Source: an uncultured Lachnospiraceae bacterium
GTDB lineage: Bacteria; Bacillota; Clostridia; Lachnospirales; Lachnospiraceae
Assembly (NCBI GenBank): GCA_910586405.1
Contig: CAJUII010000029.1
Location: 1 to 33,004 of the forward strand
Direction: 5' to 3'
DNA length: 33,004 nucleotides
The notes beneath the pieces were generated by a model. That model was not told the origin of the DNA and did no database searches. It was given only the letters and a program-made list of their open reading frames with translations. This document shows, piece after piece, positions 16,518 through 24,056 of this stretch; position 1 is the first letter of the stretch, and every line of letters begins with the position of its first letter. The translations under genes were made by a program, and so were the position numbers.

Positions 16518-17465
16518 CTATCCTATCACCAGTTTCGCCGCGCCGTAGATGCCCGCGTCATTTCCGAGCGTCGCCAGCTTGAACTGTGCATCGCTGGAAC
16601 CGCGGAACACATACTTTTGATAATACTTGGACACATACTCGCACAGAATCTCGCCTGCCTTGGACACGCCGCCGCCGAGAACAAACACCTCTGGATTGAC
16701 CACGCCGGCGATCATCGCAAACCCTTTTCCGAGATAATCGCCAAACTGCTCTGCGATCTCGCAGGCGAGTGCATCCCCCGCTTTGACCGCGTCAAACACT
16801 GCCTTCGCACTGAGCCTGCCGTTTTCCTTCGCCGCGCGCAGCACACTGTCCTGTGTCGATGACGCCAGCTTGCGCTCTGCCAGACGCACGACGCCTGTCG
16901 CGGAGGCATACTGCTCCAGACAGCCATGATTGCCGCACCCACATGTGTCCGGCTCGTCGTCCTGGATATGAATATGTCCAATCTCGCCGCCTGCTCCCGT
17001 CGCACCAGTCACCATCTCACCGTTGATGATAATCCCGCCGCCGACACCCGTACCGAGTGTGGCAAGCACCATATTGGTATAACCCTTGCCGCCGCCGCAC
17101 CACATCTCGCCGAGCGCTGCCACATTGGCATCATTTCCCGCTCTCACAGGCATACCGAGCAGCCCGCCGAGCGTCTCATTGATATTCAGCACATCCCATC
17201 CAAGGTTTACTGCTCTATGTACGATGCCTTTTCCGTCCACAGGGCCGGGCACACCGATGCCCACACCGACCACATCCTCCTTTGCGATGTCCTTCTCCGC
17301 TGCCTTATCAAGTATCGCCTTTGCGATATCCGGCAGGATTTTGCTGCCGCTCTCCTCTTTTCTGGTGGGAATCTCCCACTTTTCAAGCACGTTCCCCTCC
17401 GGGTCAAACAATCCTAGCTTGACTGTCGTTCCGCCTAAGTCTACCCCAAAACAATACTTTGCCAT
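16518..17465 (-). CDS. ROK-family glucokinase
   Basis: 315 residues. Phosphate motif GVDLGGTTVKLGLFD, sugar-binding GNDANVAALGE (catalytic Asp112), TLGTGVGGGIIINGE, E161-IGH164, and the zinc motif CGCGNHGCLEQY (Cys175, 177, 182), which together mark a ROK kinase of the bacterial glucokinase type. It should make glucose 6-phosphate from sugar delivered without PTS. AAGGAGATGG lies just before the ATG. Position between HPr kinase and murB ties carbon-state control to wall precursor synthesis by gene order; whether they are coregulated is inference. Could act on another hexose such as N-acetylmannosamine, but the lack of a fused epimerase and the family pattern favour glucose. Confidence 0.9.
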   Translation of the reverse strand: MAKYCFGVDLGGTTVKLGLFDPEGNVLEKWEIPTRKEESGSKILPDIAKAILDKAAEKDIAKEDVVGVGIGVPGPVDGKGIVHRAVNLGWDVLNINETLGGLLGMPVRAGNDANVAALGEMWCGGGKGYTNMVLATLGTGVGGGIIINGEMVTGATGAGGEIGHIHIQDDEPDTCGCGNHGCLEQYASATGVVRLAERKLASSTQDSVLRAAKENGRLSAKAVFDAVKAGDALACEIAEQFGDYLGKGFAMIAGVVNPEVFVLGGGVSKAGEILCEYVSKYYQKYVFRGSSDAQFKLATLGNDAGIYGAAKLVIG

Positions 17466-17562
17466 TTTTCCATCTCCTTATCATTCTTGTATTATTATTG
17501 ATCATTTCGTGTGACTTCACACAAATTTCCATTCACATGCCCAAACGGCACTCCTGTTCACA

Positions 17563-18504
17563 TTACGCCTCGTCCTCCTCACGCGGCTTTGACAGCGAGT
17601 TCTGCACACGCTGGTACAGCTCCTGCGCGGCATTGTAGCCCATCTTCTTCTGACGGTAATTGACAGCCGCCGACTCGCAGATGATCGCCAGGTTGCGCCC
17701 CGGACGTATCGGAATATTGTGACACACAATCTTATTGCCAAGATATTCTGTAAAGTTCTCTTCAAGACCCAATCGGTCGTATTTCTTTTCCTTATCCCAG
17801 TCCTCGAGACGAATGACGAGATTGATATTTGTGGTGTCCATAACACTCTGCACACCGTACAGGGTCTTCACATCGATAATGCCGATGCCGCGCAGCTCGA
17901 TAAAGTGGCGCGTGATATCCGGCGCAGAGCCAATGAGTGTCTCGTCGCTCACCTTGCGAATCTCCACCACGTCATCCGACACCAGACGGTGCCCGCGCTT
18001 TATGAGCTCCAGCGCCGCCTCGCTCTTGCCGATGCCGCTCTCACCCGTGATGAGCACGCCCTCGCCGTAGACATCCACCAGCACGCCATGCACTGAGATG
18101 CAGGGCGCCAGTTTGACGTTGAGCCATCGGATGATCTCCGCCATAAATGCGGAGGTAGGCTTCTCTGTCATCAGCAGCGGCACGTTATTTTTGAGCGCTG
18201 TCTCCATAAACATCTCATCTGGATGCAAATCCCGGCAGAAGATAATGCAGGGCGTTTTCTCCGAGATAACTCTAGGGTACACTTCCCGCTTGCGCTCGTC
18301 GGGCAGATTCTTCATGTATGAAAACTCTACAAACCCGATAATCTGTGGTCTTGTCTCCTCAAAGTGCTCGAAATATCCCGCCAGCTGCAACGCCGGACGG
18401 TTGATATCAGGCTGATGAATTTTCACGCTTTCCACATCAATCTCCGTCGTGAGATTCTTTAGCTTGAACTGTTCTATTACTGTTTTGATGCTTACACTTG
18501 CCAT
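17563..18504 (-). CDS. hprK: HPr kinase/phosphorylase
   Basis: 313 residues from the ATG at 18504 (an ATG at 18510 sits too close to the AAAGGG ribosome site). N-terminal HprK domain, conserved ISVHGVLVDVYG, the P-loop GESGIGKSE (~154-162), LVSDDVVEI and the C-terminal RGIGIIDVKTLYG, then NIPIRPGRN. It phosphorylates HPr on serine in response to glycolytic intermediates and removes the phosphate when inorganic phosphate is high, driving CcpA-dependent catabolite repression. First of the hprK-glk-murB-rapZ-whiA run; 97 bases precede the next gene. Confidence 0.97.
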   Translation of the reverse strand: MASVSIKTVIEQFKLKNLTTEIDVESVKIHQPDINRPALQLAGYFEHFEETRPQIIGFVEFSYMKNLPDERKREVYPRVISEKTPCIIFCRDLHPDEMFMETALKNNVPLLMTEKPTSAFMAEIIRWLNVKLAPCISVHGVLVDVYGEGVLITGESGIGKSEAALELIKRGHRLVSDDVVEIRKVSDETLIGSAPDITRHFIELRGIGIIDVKTLYGVQSVMDTTNINLVIRLEDWDKEKKYDRLGLEENFTEYLGNKIVCHNIPIRPGRNLAIICESAAVNYRQKKMGYNAAQELYQRVQNSLSKPREEDEA

Positions 18505-18608
18505 TTTCATTTCCCTTTCCGAAATATATTTATTTACATCTTATCATATATTGTGCAGAGTTTCCATGAAAACTTTTATCCAAAATTTATTCATTCAAGA
18601 GCGATGCT

Positions 18609-18650
18609 AAAAAAGCACCGCCCAAACCGCAACATGGGTTTAGGTGGCGC
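18609..18650 (-). terminator. Rho-independent terminator after the small orphan gene
   Basis: Two GC-rich arms (18615-18628 and 18637-18650) pair over 14 positions with two mismatches and one wobble, loop of eight, then six Ts on the minus strand. It ends the 18663 transcript and isolates hprK, which needs its own promoter between ~18510 and 18605. Confidence 0.75.
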
Positions 18651-18662
18651 TTTTTGCTCACA

Positions 18663-18860
18663 TTATCTGAGGACTGGACGGTTCTTAAAATTCATCGACG
18701 CAGAAGCATAATACGGCTTTCTGCTGAACGCTGCCCGCGCTTCCGGCGCAATCCCGCCGGCGCTGAGCTCCTTCTCTGTTACCTTTCTGCTCTCAGACGC
18801 TTCCCGCTCTATGTAGGCGCCCATAATCTGCACTACGCCTTTCCCACTCATAAAATCCAT
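18663..18860 (-). CDS. Small orphan protein
   Basis: 65 residues starting MDFMSGKGVVQIMGAYIER at 18860, chosen because AGGGGG lies eight bases upstream (an earlier GTG/ATG-like start at 18881 overlaps that site). Basic, with no membrane segment; contains VTEKELSAGGIAPEARAAF and a tyrosine pair in KPYYAS. No family recognised. A good ribosome site and a terminator right behind it argue that it is real. A sequence like a sigma-E -10 (AATACATT on the minus strand, 18954 to 18947) lies ~90 bases upstream, but without a well-placed -35. Confidence 0.5.
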   Translation of the reverse strand: MDFMSGKGVVQIMGAYIEREASESRKVTEKELSAGGIAPEARAAFSRKPYYASASMNFKNRPVLR

Positions 18861-19109
18861 ATAAATTTCCCCCTTCTGCACATTTTTATTCTACGCGGAC
18901 AGAATCTTCCGCCGCAAAATTTTATATAGATTTAGAGACGATGTGAAATGTATTTCGTTCTCACAGATATATATATAACACACTCTCCTCTTACTTTCAA
19001 CTATTTTTTGTGCAAATTTTATATTATCTGATACTTTTTCGTAAAATTCAGCAACTTATTGCTGTATTTTTGCGGCTGCTAATTATTTCCATGAATTAAT
19101 GATTTTCTC

Positions 19110-19138
19110 TGTACATTCTAAAGTTTTTATGCGATAAT
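19110..19138 (+). promoter_or_regulatory. Sigma-A-type promoter of the 19258 gene
   Basis: TGTACA (19110-19115), 17-base spacer, GATAAT (19133-19138). The predicted transcript has a ~115-base leader. The gap 18861-19257 between the two divergent genes otherwise contains AT-rich sequence (an AT-alternating run near 18968) with nothing else I can support. Confidence 0.5.
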
Positions 19139-19156
19139 GACGATATAAACTTAAAA

Positions 19157-19184
19157 CCAGCATATCCGCATCTATGCGGGCTGG
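19157..19184 (+). promoter_or_regulatory. Stable hairpin in the leader of the 19258 gene
   Basis: CCAGC (19157-19161) pairs with GCTGG (19180-19184) and, after an ATAT bulge, CCGCA (19166-19170) pairs with TGCGG (19175-19179). It is followed by ACGGCTGCCATGGAGGG, which holds a purine run far upstream of the real ribosome site. It does not match a riboswitch class I can name. Confidence 0.4.
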
Positions 19185-19257
19185 ACGGCTGCCATGGAGG
19201 GTTACTGACACTAAATCAATATTCATTTTATAATAATAAGAAGGGAAGGGATACCAT

Positions 19258-19938
19258 ATGAGTTTATCAGGAATTGGGTATAACAGTACGACTGATCTAT
19301 ATGCACTCGAAGCGGAGAAGAAAGAAAGCGCAGCCTCAAAGGTTGACAGCACCAAAGTTGACACTTCCAATACGGAAGCTTCCAAACCAGAGACAGACAA
19401 GAATCAAAATTCCGCTGCTGTCTATGACAAGAGAGAACTGTCTGCGGAAGACAGGAAATCCATCGTCGCACAGCTTAAGGCAGATCAGGAAAAACGCCAG
19501 AACCAGCTTACAGACCTCGTGCACAGCATGCTCTCGACACAGACAAACACTTTCGGTCAGGCAAACAATATTTGGCAGTTCCTCGCTAAAGGGAACTACA
19601 AAGTTGACGCTGCGACACAGAAAAAAGCTCAGGAAGCGATCTCTGAGGACGGATACTGGGGCGTAAAGCAGACCTCAGACCGCATTGTTTCTTTCGCTAC
19701 ATCGCTTGCAGGAAATGATTCCAAGCAGCTTGAGAAGATGCGCGACGCATTTCTCAAAGGCTATGAGAAGGCTGAGAAACAGTGGGGCGGCAAGCTGCCA
19801 GAGATCTCAAAGAAAACTTACGACGCTGTACTTGAAAAATTTGACAAGCTGATGACGCCTAAGACTGAGGATCAGGAGCCGCCAAAGGATACTGTCACCA
19901 CGACAGAGGACGGCACAGTGGTTGCCAGAACACAATAA
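19258..19938 (+). CDS. Orphan soluble protein, Lachnospiraceae-type, function unknown
   Basis: 226 residues, no signal peptide or membrane segment. The N terminus (~1-60) is low-complexity and rich in S, T, K, E; the middle and end are helical and contain an apparently conserved core (EAISEDGYWGVKQTSDRIVS, then LAGNDSKQLEKMRDAFLKGY and KQWGGKLPEISKKTYDAVLEKF). I recall similar cores in hypothetical proteins of Clostridia and in some Proteobacteria near motility genes, but cannot name a function. Start fixed by GGGAAGGG seven bases upstream. One of only two plus-strand protein genes; own promoter and terminator. Confidence 0.85.
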   Translation: MSLSGIGYNSTTDLYALEAEKKESAASKVDSTKVDTSNTEASKPETDKNQNSAAVYDKRELSAEDRKSIVAQLKADQEKRQNQLTDLVHSMLSTQTNTFGQANNIWQFLAKGNYKVDAATQKKAQEAISEDGYWGVKQTSDRIVSFATSLAGNDSKQLEKMRDAFLKGYEKAEKQWGGKLPEISKKTYDAVLEKFDKLMTPKTEDQEPPKDTVTTTEDGTVVARTQ

Positions 19939-19948
19939 GAATACATAC

Positions 19949-19980
19949 AAAAAATCGAGCAGATCATTGCTCGATTTTTT
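19949..19980. terminator. Bidirectional terminator between the 19258 gene and sipL
   Basis: 13-bp stem AAAAAATCGAGCA/TGCTCGATTTTTT with a six-base loop. It has a T run on both strands, so it can end the plus-strand gene and the convergent sipL transcript. Confidence 0.9.
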
Positions 19981-19998
19981 TATGTCTATTTTCGCGTT

Positions 19999-21585
19999 TT
20001 ACTTGACGATCAAAAGCTTGTCGCCGGTCTTGATGTCATCCTCTGTCAGATTATTCATTTCTTTAATCCGCCCTACGCTCACATAGTACTTTTTGCCAAT
20101 CTGCCAGAGTGAATCTCCCGGTTTGACATAGTAGATCGCAAATCCCGGCAGTTTTTCCAGTACCTCTGCATTGAGCGGCATCACGCTCAGCTCTGTCAGA
20201 ATATCCTCGCTCTTTGCACTGTAGAGCCGCAGCTCGATATTCATCGTCCCGCGCCACTCAAGCTGCGAGCTGTCTTTGATGCTCACTGTCTGCTGTGGAA
20301 TCTGCACGGACAGCGAGTACTGTTCAACCTGCGACTCATCTACGCCCGCAAGCTCGCGCTCAATCTCAAACGGCACACTGGTGCGCACTGGATACAGTCC
20401 CGCGCCGCCCTCGTTCGAGGCATACAGCACTTGCAGCTCAATCTCTCCAGAAAAGCGCAGCATTCCCTCCTTAAATACAGTCTCCTCGAGCTTCGCCCGC
20501 GCATCGCTGTGGCACACCTGCAAAATCTTGGGGTCTGCGTCCTCTAAACGGATACTGCGTGTCAGCTTCTCCTCAATATTTTGCTCTGTGCACAGATTGC
20601 GGAACTGCCTGCTGTCAATTCCTGCCTGCACCTCACAGCTCACGCCGTACACATCTGCCACGATGGACGTGCTCTCCTTCTCATAGAGCTTAATCTCTAA
20701 CTCTACTGTCATCTCTATCCCAATCAGCCGCTGCTCGCCGTCCGCGTCCTCCCTGATGGAGATTTCCTCATGCCCAGTCTCGTACATCACATCGGCAATC
20801 ATGCCCTCGCGGCTATTCTGGCACTCCACCGTTCCGTTAAACGGAATCATGGTCTCATACCAGTTCATTCTGTCAGAAGCATCTTCGCGGTACACAAGAA
20901 ACAGGCTCAGCTCGCCGGTAATTCCCAGCTTCTCATCCATCGGGCGGAAGCTGATGCTGCTAATCTCCGCATTTTTCCACAGGGCGGCGCCAATATCCGG
21001 CATCCCGGCTGGCAGGCGCGTCTCCTCGTGAATGCGCAGCAAATCTCTTTTCTTGACAACCGTCTCCAAGAAATCCAGACTTTTCTTGCGGTATTCGAGT
21101 TTTTCAAGCTCGGAATCCCCCGAATGATCCAGCTCTACGCACAATTCCTCCGCAATGCTCTCCTCCACGCGGGGCTCAAGTGTCATCACCGCCTGAATGC
21201 TGAGTTTCCGTGAATTAATGATGTGCACCCGCATATCATCCAGACTGCTGCGGCAGATTACTCTGTCCTGCCCCTCTAGTTTATCGAGATAAATCTCCTC
21301 CATAAAAGGAATCTCGCCCTCCATGCCCGCGAGCGCTCTCTCCTCTTTATCGTTAGACAAAGTGCCCTCTGTCTGGTACAGCAATTGATAACACAGGCGT
21401 CCCTTGACCCAGATTTTGTTCATTCCTGTCTTAATCTCATCGACCTTAATCTTACCACAGTCATAAATAACCTTCGCCACATCTGGCTTCGCATCGGACA
21501 CATTGATGTCCGTTTCCAGCGGCACCTGCAAAAGCGCCTTTGACTTTATCCGCTCTGTATGGATATTTTTCTTCATTAATTCCAT
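19999..21585 (-). CDS. sipL: SipL-like spore coat morphogenesis protein (DUF3794 repeats plus LysM)
   Basis: 528 residues. Two or three beta-rich DUF3794-type repeats (LLQVPLETDINVSDAKPDVAK near the start; RLPAGMPDIGAALWK in the middle; RLEDADPKILQV later) followed by a C-terminal LysM domain (YYVKPGDSLWQIGKKYYVS ... NNLTEDDIKTGDKLLIV). The order and length match Clostridioides difficile SipL (SpoIVA-interacting protein L), which anchors the coat to the forespore through SpoIVA. Start at 21585 (MELMKKN) is chosen because GGGAGG lies nine bases before it; an ATG-less extension to 21612 is not needed. A near-consensus sigma-E promoter lies upstream, as expected for a mother-cell gene. Confidence 0.85.
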   Translation of the reverse strand: MELMKKNIHTERIKSKALLQVPLETDINVSDAKPDVAKVIYDCGKIKVDEIKTGMNKIWVKGRLCYQLLYQTEGTLSNDKEERALAGMEGEIPFMEEIYLDKLEGQDRVICRSSLDDMRVHIINSRKLSIQAVMTLEPRVEESIAEELCVELDHSGDSELEKLEYRKKSLDFLETVVKKRDLLRIHEETRLPAGMPDIGAALWKNAEISSISFRPMDEKLGITGELSLFLVYREDASDRMNWYETMIPFNGTVECQNSREGMIADVMYETGHEEISIREDADGEQRLIGIEMTVELEIKLYEKESTSIVADVYGVSCEVQAGIDSRQFRNLCTEQNIEEKLTRSIRLEDADPKILQVCHSDARAKLEETVFKEGMLRFSGEIELQVLYASNEGGAGLYPVRTSVPFEIERELAGVDESQVEQYSLSVQIPQQTVSIKDSSQLEWRGTMNIELRLYSAKSEDILTELSVMPLNAEVLEKLPGFAIYYVKPGDSLWQIGKKYYVSVGRIKEMNNLTEDDIKTGDKLLIVK

Positions 21586-21635
21586 ATAAAAAGACCTCCC
21601 AACGGCGTACACCTACATTCATATGATACTACTTC

Positions 21636-21665
21636 AATGTATGCGGCAGGGGGGCTTGGTATGAC
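21636..21665 (-). promoter_or_regulatory. Sigma-E-type promoter of sipL
   Basis: Minus strand GTCATACC (21665 to 21658), 14-base spacer containing six Cs, then CATACATT (21643 to 21636). The -10 matches the Firmicute sigma-E consensus CATACAnT and the -35 matches GTCATATT at six of eight positions. The sipL start codon is ~50 bases downstream. No ordinary sigma-A promoter is apparent in the same place. Confidence 0.7.
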
Positions 21666-21719
21666 TTTTGCAAACAAAAAATGAGGACACAGACGCCCCC
21701 GAACTTGCAAAACTGGCAC

Positions 21720-21748
21720 TTGAAAAGTCAAGCCCAATCAGTTATAAT
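21720..21748 (+). promoter_or_regulatory. Strong sigma-A promoter of the antisense-type small RNA
   Basis: TTGAAA (21720-21725), 17-base spacer, perfect TATAAT (21743-21748). It faces the toxin gene from the far side of their shared terminator and precedes no protein gene on its strand. Confidence 0.8.
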
Positions 21749-21754
21749 CAGAGT

Positions 21755-21868
21755 AGAAGGTAACGGAGAGATCGGTTTATCCCCATTACCCCAGACGGAA
21801 ACTTGATGTATTAACAAAACATTATTACAAACAAATTATCCCCTATTGCGAGTAGGGGATAATTTTAT
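21755..21868 (+). ncRNA. Predicted antitoxin small RNA of a type I toxin-antitoxin locus
   Basis: About 114 bases from the promoter at 21720 to the hairpin at 21833. Near its 5' end GGTAA (~21759) can pair with TTACC (~21786), exposing TATCCCCAT (21778-21786). That sequence is exactly complementary to ATGGGGATA in the 5' leader of the toxin mRNA (22005 to 21997). The complementarity arises because the locus carries direct repeats read in opposite directions from the two ends; the two RNAs also overlap in the terminator. This is the plan of the Fst/par RNA I-RNA II pair. No open frame with a ribosome site is present. Prediction from sequence only. Confidence 0.65.
21833..21865. terminator. Shared bidirectional terminator of toxin and antitoxin RNAs
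   Basis: 13-bp perfect stem AAATTATCCCCTA/TAGGGGATAATTT with a 7-base loop. T-rich flanks are present on both strands. It lies 8 bases after the toxin stop on one strand and ends the small RNA on the other. Confidence 0.85.
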
Positions 21869-21873
21869 ACTGT

Positions 21874-21954
21874 CTATTTTCGGTTATGATGATCTATGTA
21901 AGTCAAGGCTGAAAAAACAACCAAAAGCAATGTTAAAATCTCTAGTGTATTCAT
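21874..21954 (-). CDS. Small hydrophobic type I toxin peptide
   Basis: 26 residues: MNTLEILTLLLVVFSALTYI plus a charged tail DHHNRK. One membrane helix with a short polar C terminus is the form of Fst/TxpA/holin-like toxins, which insert in the membrane when overproduced. ATG at 21954 has a strong AAAGGAG eight bases upstream. That site can be locked in a 7-bp hairpin (21965-21984, CCTTTTC with GGAAAGG), as in other type I toxin mRNAs that need processing or are kept silent. The mRNA would run from ~22021 to 21833. Too short for ordinary gene callers. Family membership is by pattern, not by search. Confidence 0.75.
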   Translation of the reverse strand: MNTLEILTLLLVVFSALTYIDHHNRK

Positions 21955-22027
21955 ATCACAATCTCCTTTCCGTTTCCGAAAAGGATAACCGAGGACTATC
22001 CCCATACTGTCTACTCTGACCACACAT

Positions 22028-22056
22028 ATTCTATCATATCTTCCAGAATATTACAA
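22028..22056 (-). promoter_or_regulatory. Promoter of the toxin mRNA
   Basis: Minus strand TTGTAA (22056 to 22051), 17-base spacer, TAGAAT (22033 to 22028) with an extended TGA before it. The leader from ~22021 contains the direct-repeat copy ATGGGGATA and the ribosome-site hairpin. Confidence 0.7.
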
Positions 22057-22109
22057 TTTATTATTTCGATTGATTTTCCTCATAAATGCGTTCACATCAC
22101 AGAAGCAGC

Positions 22110-22152
22110 CAATAAACGCATGGCGCCGCAAACCGCAGCCTTGCATTTATTG
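22110..22152. terminator. Hairpin between pyrD and the toxin promoter, possible pyrD terminator
   Basis: CAATAAACGCA (22110-22120) and TGCATTTATTG (22142-22152) form an 11-bp stem with one G-U pair; GGC/GCC and GC pairs continue inside. A run of five Ts follows on the plus strand (22155-22159) but not on the minus strand where pyrD would need it, so its use as pyrD terminator is uncertain. Confidence 0.4.
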
Positions 22153-22179
22153 ACTTTTTAACTATAATGAAAACACTGG

Positions 22180-23088
22180 CTACTTCACAGCCCCAATAAT
22201 CTCCCCCAGATCTTCAATCCCATACTGCTGCATGTATTCCTCGATGCCCTTCACTACCTCCATTGTCGTGTAGGGATTGACGAAATTCATGGCGCCGATG
22301 GCAACGCCTGTCGCGCCGGCGAGCATAAACTCGATCGCATCCTCCGCGTTTGCGATGCCGCCCATGCCAATGATTGGAATATTGACTGCATTGGCTGCCT
22401 GATAGACCATGCGCACCGCAACCGGCTTAATCGCAGGTCCAGACAGTCCGCCCGTCTTGTTTGCCAGCGCAAAGGCTCTCTTATGAACATCGATTTTCAT
22501 GCCTGTGATCGTATTGATCAGCGAGATCGCATCGCTGCCCGCCGCCTCCGCTGACCTCGCCATCTCTGTGATATCCGTGACGTTGGGCGATAACTTCATG
22601 ATGATCGGCTGCTTTGCCTTTGCCTTGACCTCCTTTGTGATGTCAAAAAGAGAGCGCGGATGCTGCCCGAATGCGATACCGCCGTGCTTGACATTGGGAC
22701 AGGACACATTGATCTCCAGCAGATCGACAGGCTGGTCAGACAGCTTCTCGACAACCTCCACATAATCGGCTATTGTCCGCCCGCAGACATTGACGATTAT
22801 TCTGGTATCAAACTGTTTTAAGAAAGGAATATCCCGCTCGATCAGCACGTCAATGCCGGGATTTTGCAGCCCGATCGCATTGAGCATTCCCCCGTAAGTC
22901 TCCTGCACACGCGGAGTGGGATTCCCCTCCCACGGCACATTTGCAACGCCCTTTGTCACGACGGCGCCGAGGCAGTTCAAATCGACAAATCCTGCATCGG
23001 AATACTCCATGCCGGACCCAAACGTTCCCGAAGCTGTCATCACGGGATTTTTAAAAGTGACGCCCGCTATTGTAATCTCTGTATTCAC
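22180..23088 (-). CDS. pyrD: Dihydroorotate dehydrogenase, class 1B catalytic subunit
   Basis: 302 residues. FMN/substrate motifs of class 1 enzymes: VMTASGTFGSG, VTKGVANVPWEGNPTPRV, NAIGLQNPG, and the catalytic cysteine C130 in LEINVSCPNVKHGG; later IMKLSPNVTDI, NKTGGLSGPAIKP and GMGGIANAEDA. It oxidises dihydroorotate to orotate in pyrimidine synthesis in the cytoplasm. The cysteine base plus the neighbouring pyrK gene mark class 1B (NAD-linked heterotetramer). Start is a GTG at 23088 with GGGAGGATAG upstream. Follows pyrK by ~44 bases. Confidence 0.96.
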   Translation of the reverse strand: MNTEITIAGVTFKNPVMTASGTFGSGMEYSDAGFVDLNCLGAVVTKGVANVPWEGNPTPRVQETYGGMLNAIGLQNPGIDVLIERDIPFLKQFDTRIIVNVCGRTIADYVEVVEKLSDQPVDLLEINVSCPNVKHGGIAFGQHPRSLFDITKEVKAKAKQPIIMKLSPNVTDITEMARSAEAAGSDAISLINTITGMKIDVHKRAFALANKTGGLSGPAIKPVAVRMVYQAANAVNIPIIGMGGIANAEDAIEFMLAGATGVAIGAMNFVNPYTTMEVVKGIEEYMQQYGIEDLGEIIGAVK

Positions 23089-23132
23089 TATACTATCCTC
23101 CCATCCTCGTTTTCGTGTTGTACATGCTTTGC

Positions 23133-23930
23133 CTATATATCTACATCCATCGCATCATAGACTGGACCGTCTGTACAGATGCGGGCATTCTTGACATGCG
23201 AATGATGATCGACCTCCCGCGTCTTGACGACACAGCCAAGGCAGACGCCAACGCCGCACGCCATCCGTTCTTCCAGTGAGATAAACGCCTGACTGCCATG
23301 TTCGATACAGTATTTTTTGATCGCGCGCAGCATGGGCATCGGCCCGCAGGCAAAGATCACATCTGCCTTCAATCGCTCTGCCTCGATGGCATCAATCACC
23401 GTTCCCTTGGTGCCGACACTGCCATCCTCCGTCGCAATATGCACTGACGCATATTGTGCCAAGTCGTCTGCCAGAAAAAGTTCTTTGTCGCGGTAGCCGA
23501 CAATCACATCCACAGACGCGGCATTCTTCAGTGCCTTTGCCACGGATAGCATTGGCGGAATGCCGATGCCGCCGCCAGCCAAAAAGACGCGCCTGCCCTC
23601 CGCCTTCTCCAAAGGAAAGCCATTTCCAAGTGTTCCAAGGACATCTATGCGGTGTCCCGTCTTGTAGCGCGAAAATTCACTTGTCCCTTTTCCAGCCACA
23701 CGGTATACTATGCGCAGCCTGCCATTTGCCAAATCGGTCTCGCAGATACTGATCGGCCTCGGCAGAAGTGTAGACTTATCCTGTGTGTACACGCTGATAA
23801 ACTGCCCCGGCTTCGCCCGCTCCGCAAGCGTCGTCGTAATCCACATATCGTAGATTCCGGGGGCAATCTGCTGCTGCTTGTATACTCTGGCGGTTTCTTT
23901 CTTTTTCAAATCATTCCCTTTTGACTCCAT
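23133..23930 (-). CDS. pyrK: Dihydroorotate dehydrogenase electron transfer subunit
   Basis: 265 residues. FAD-binding LLPRPISICE, NAD-binding GGGIGIPPMLSVA, and the [2Fe-2S] cysteines in ERMACGVGVCLGCVVKT plus ARICTDGPVYDA near the C terminus. It carries electrons from PyrD's FMN to NAD+. GAGGAGGG lies seven bases before the ATG. First gene of pyrK-pyrD; other pyr genes are not in the window. Confidence 0.95.
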   Translation of the reverse strand: MESKGNDLKKKETARVYKQQQIAPGIYDMWITTTLAERAKPGQFISVYTQDKSTLLPRPISICETDLANGRLRIVYRVAGKGTSEFSRYKTGHRIDVLGTLGNGFPLEKAEGRRVFLAGGGIGIPPMLSVAKALKNAASVDVIVGYRDKELFLADDLAQYASVHIATEDGSVGTKGTVIDAIEAERLKADVIFACGPMPMLRAIKKYCIEHGSQAFISLEERMACGVGVCLGCVVKTREVDHHSHVKNARICTDGPVYDAMDVDI

Positions 23931-24056
23931 ATCTGTCCCTCCTCAATTCCTTTTGCGAAATTATGATTCGTCCGCTTTTGTGTATCCATCAAGCTTTATT
24001 TTTTATAAAATCTTTCTTTAACTAAATCTGTACGATTCCTCCAAACACAGCACGTC

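Noticed and set aside
19121..19140. Sigma-D (flagellar) promoter TAAA...GCGATAAT before the 19258 gene
   Set aside because: The spacing between the two elements is about 8 bases instead of 15; the sigma-A reading fits better.
19140..19210. A cyclic-di-GMP or guanidine riboswitch before the 19258 gene
   Set aside because: The conserved core sequences of those classes that I can recall are not there; only an unnamed hairpin is supported.
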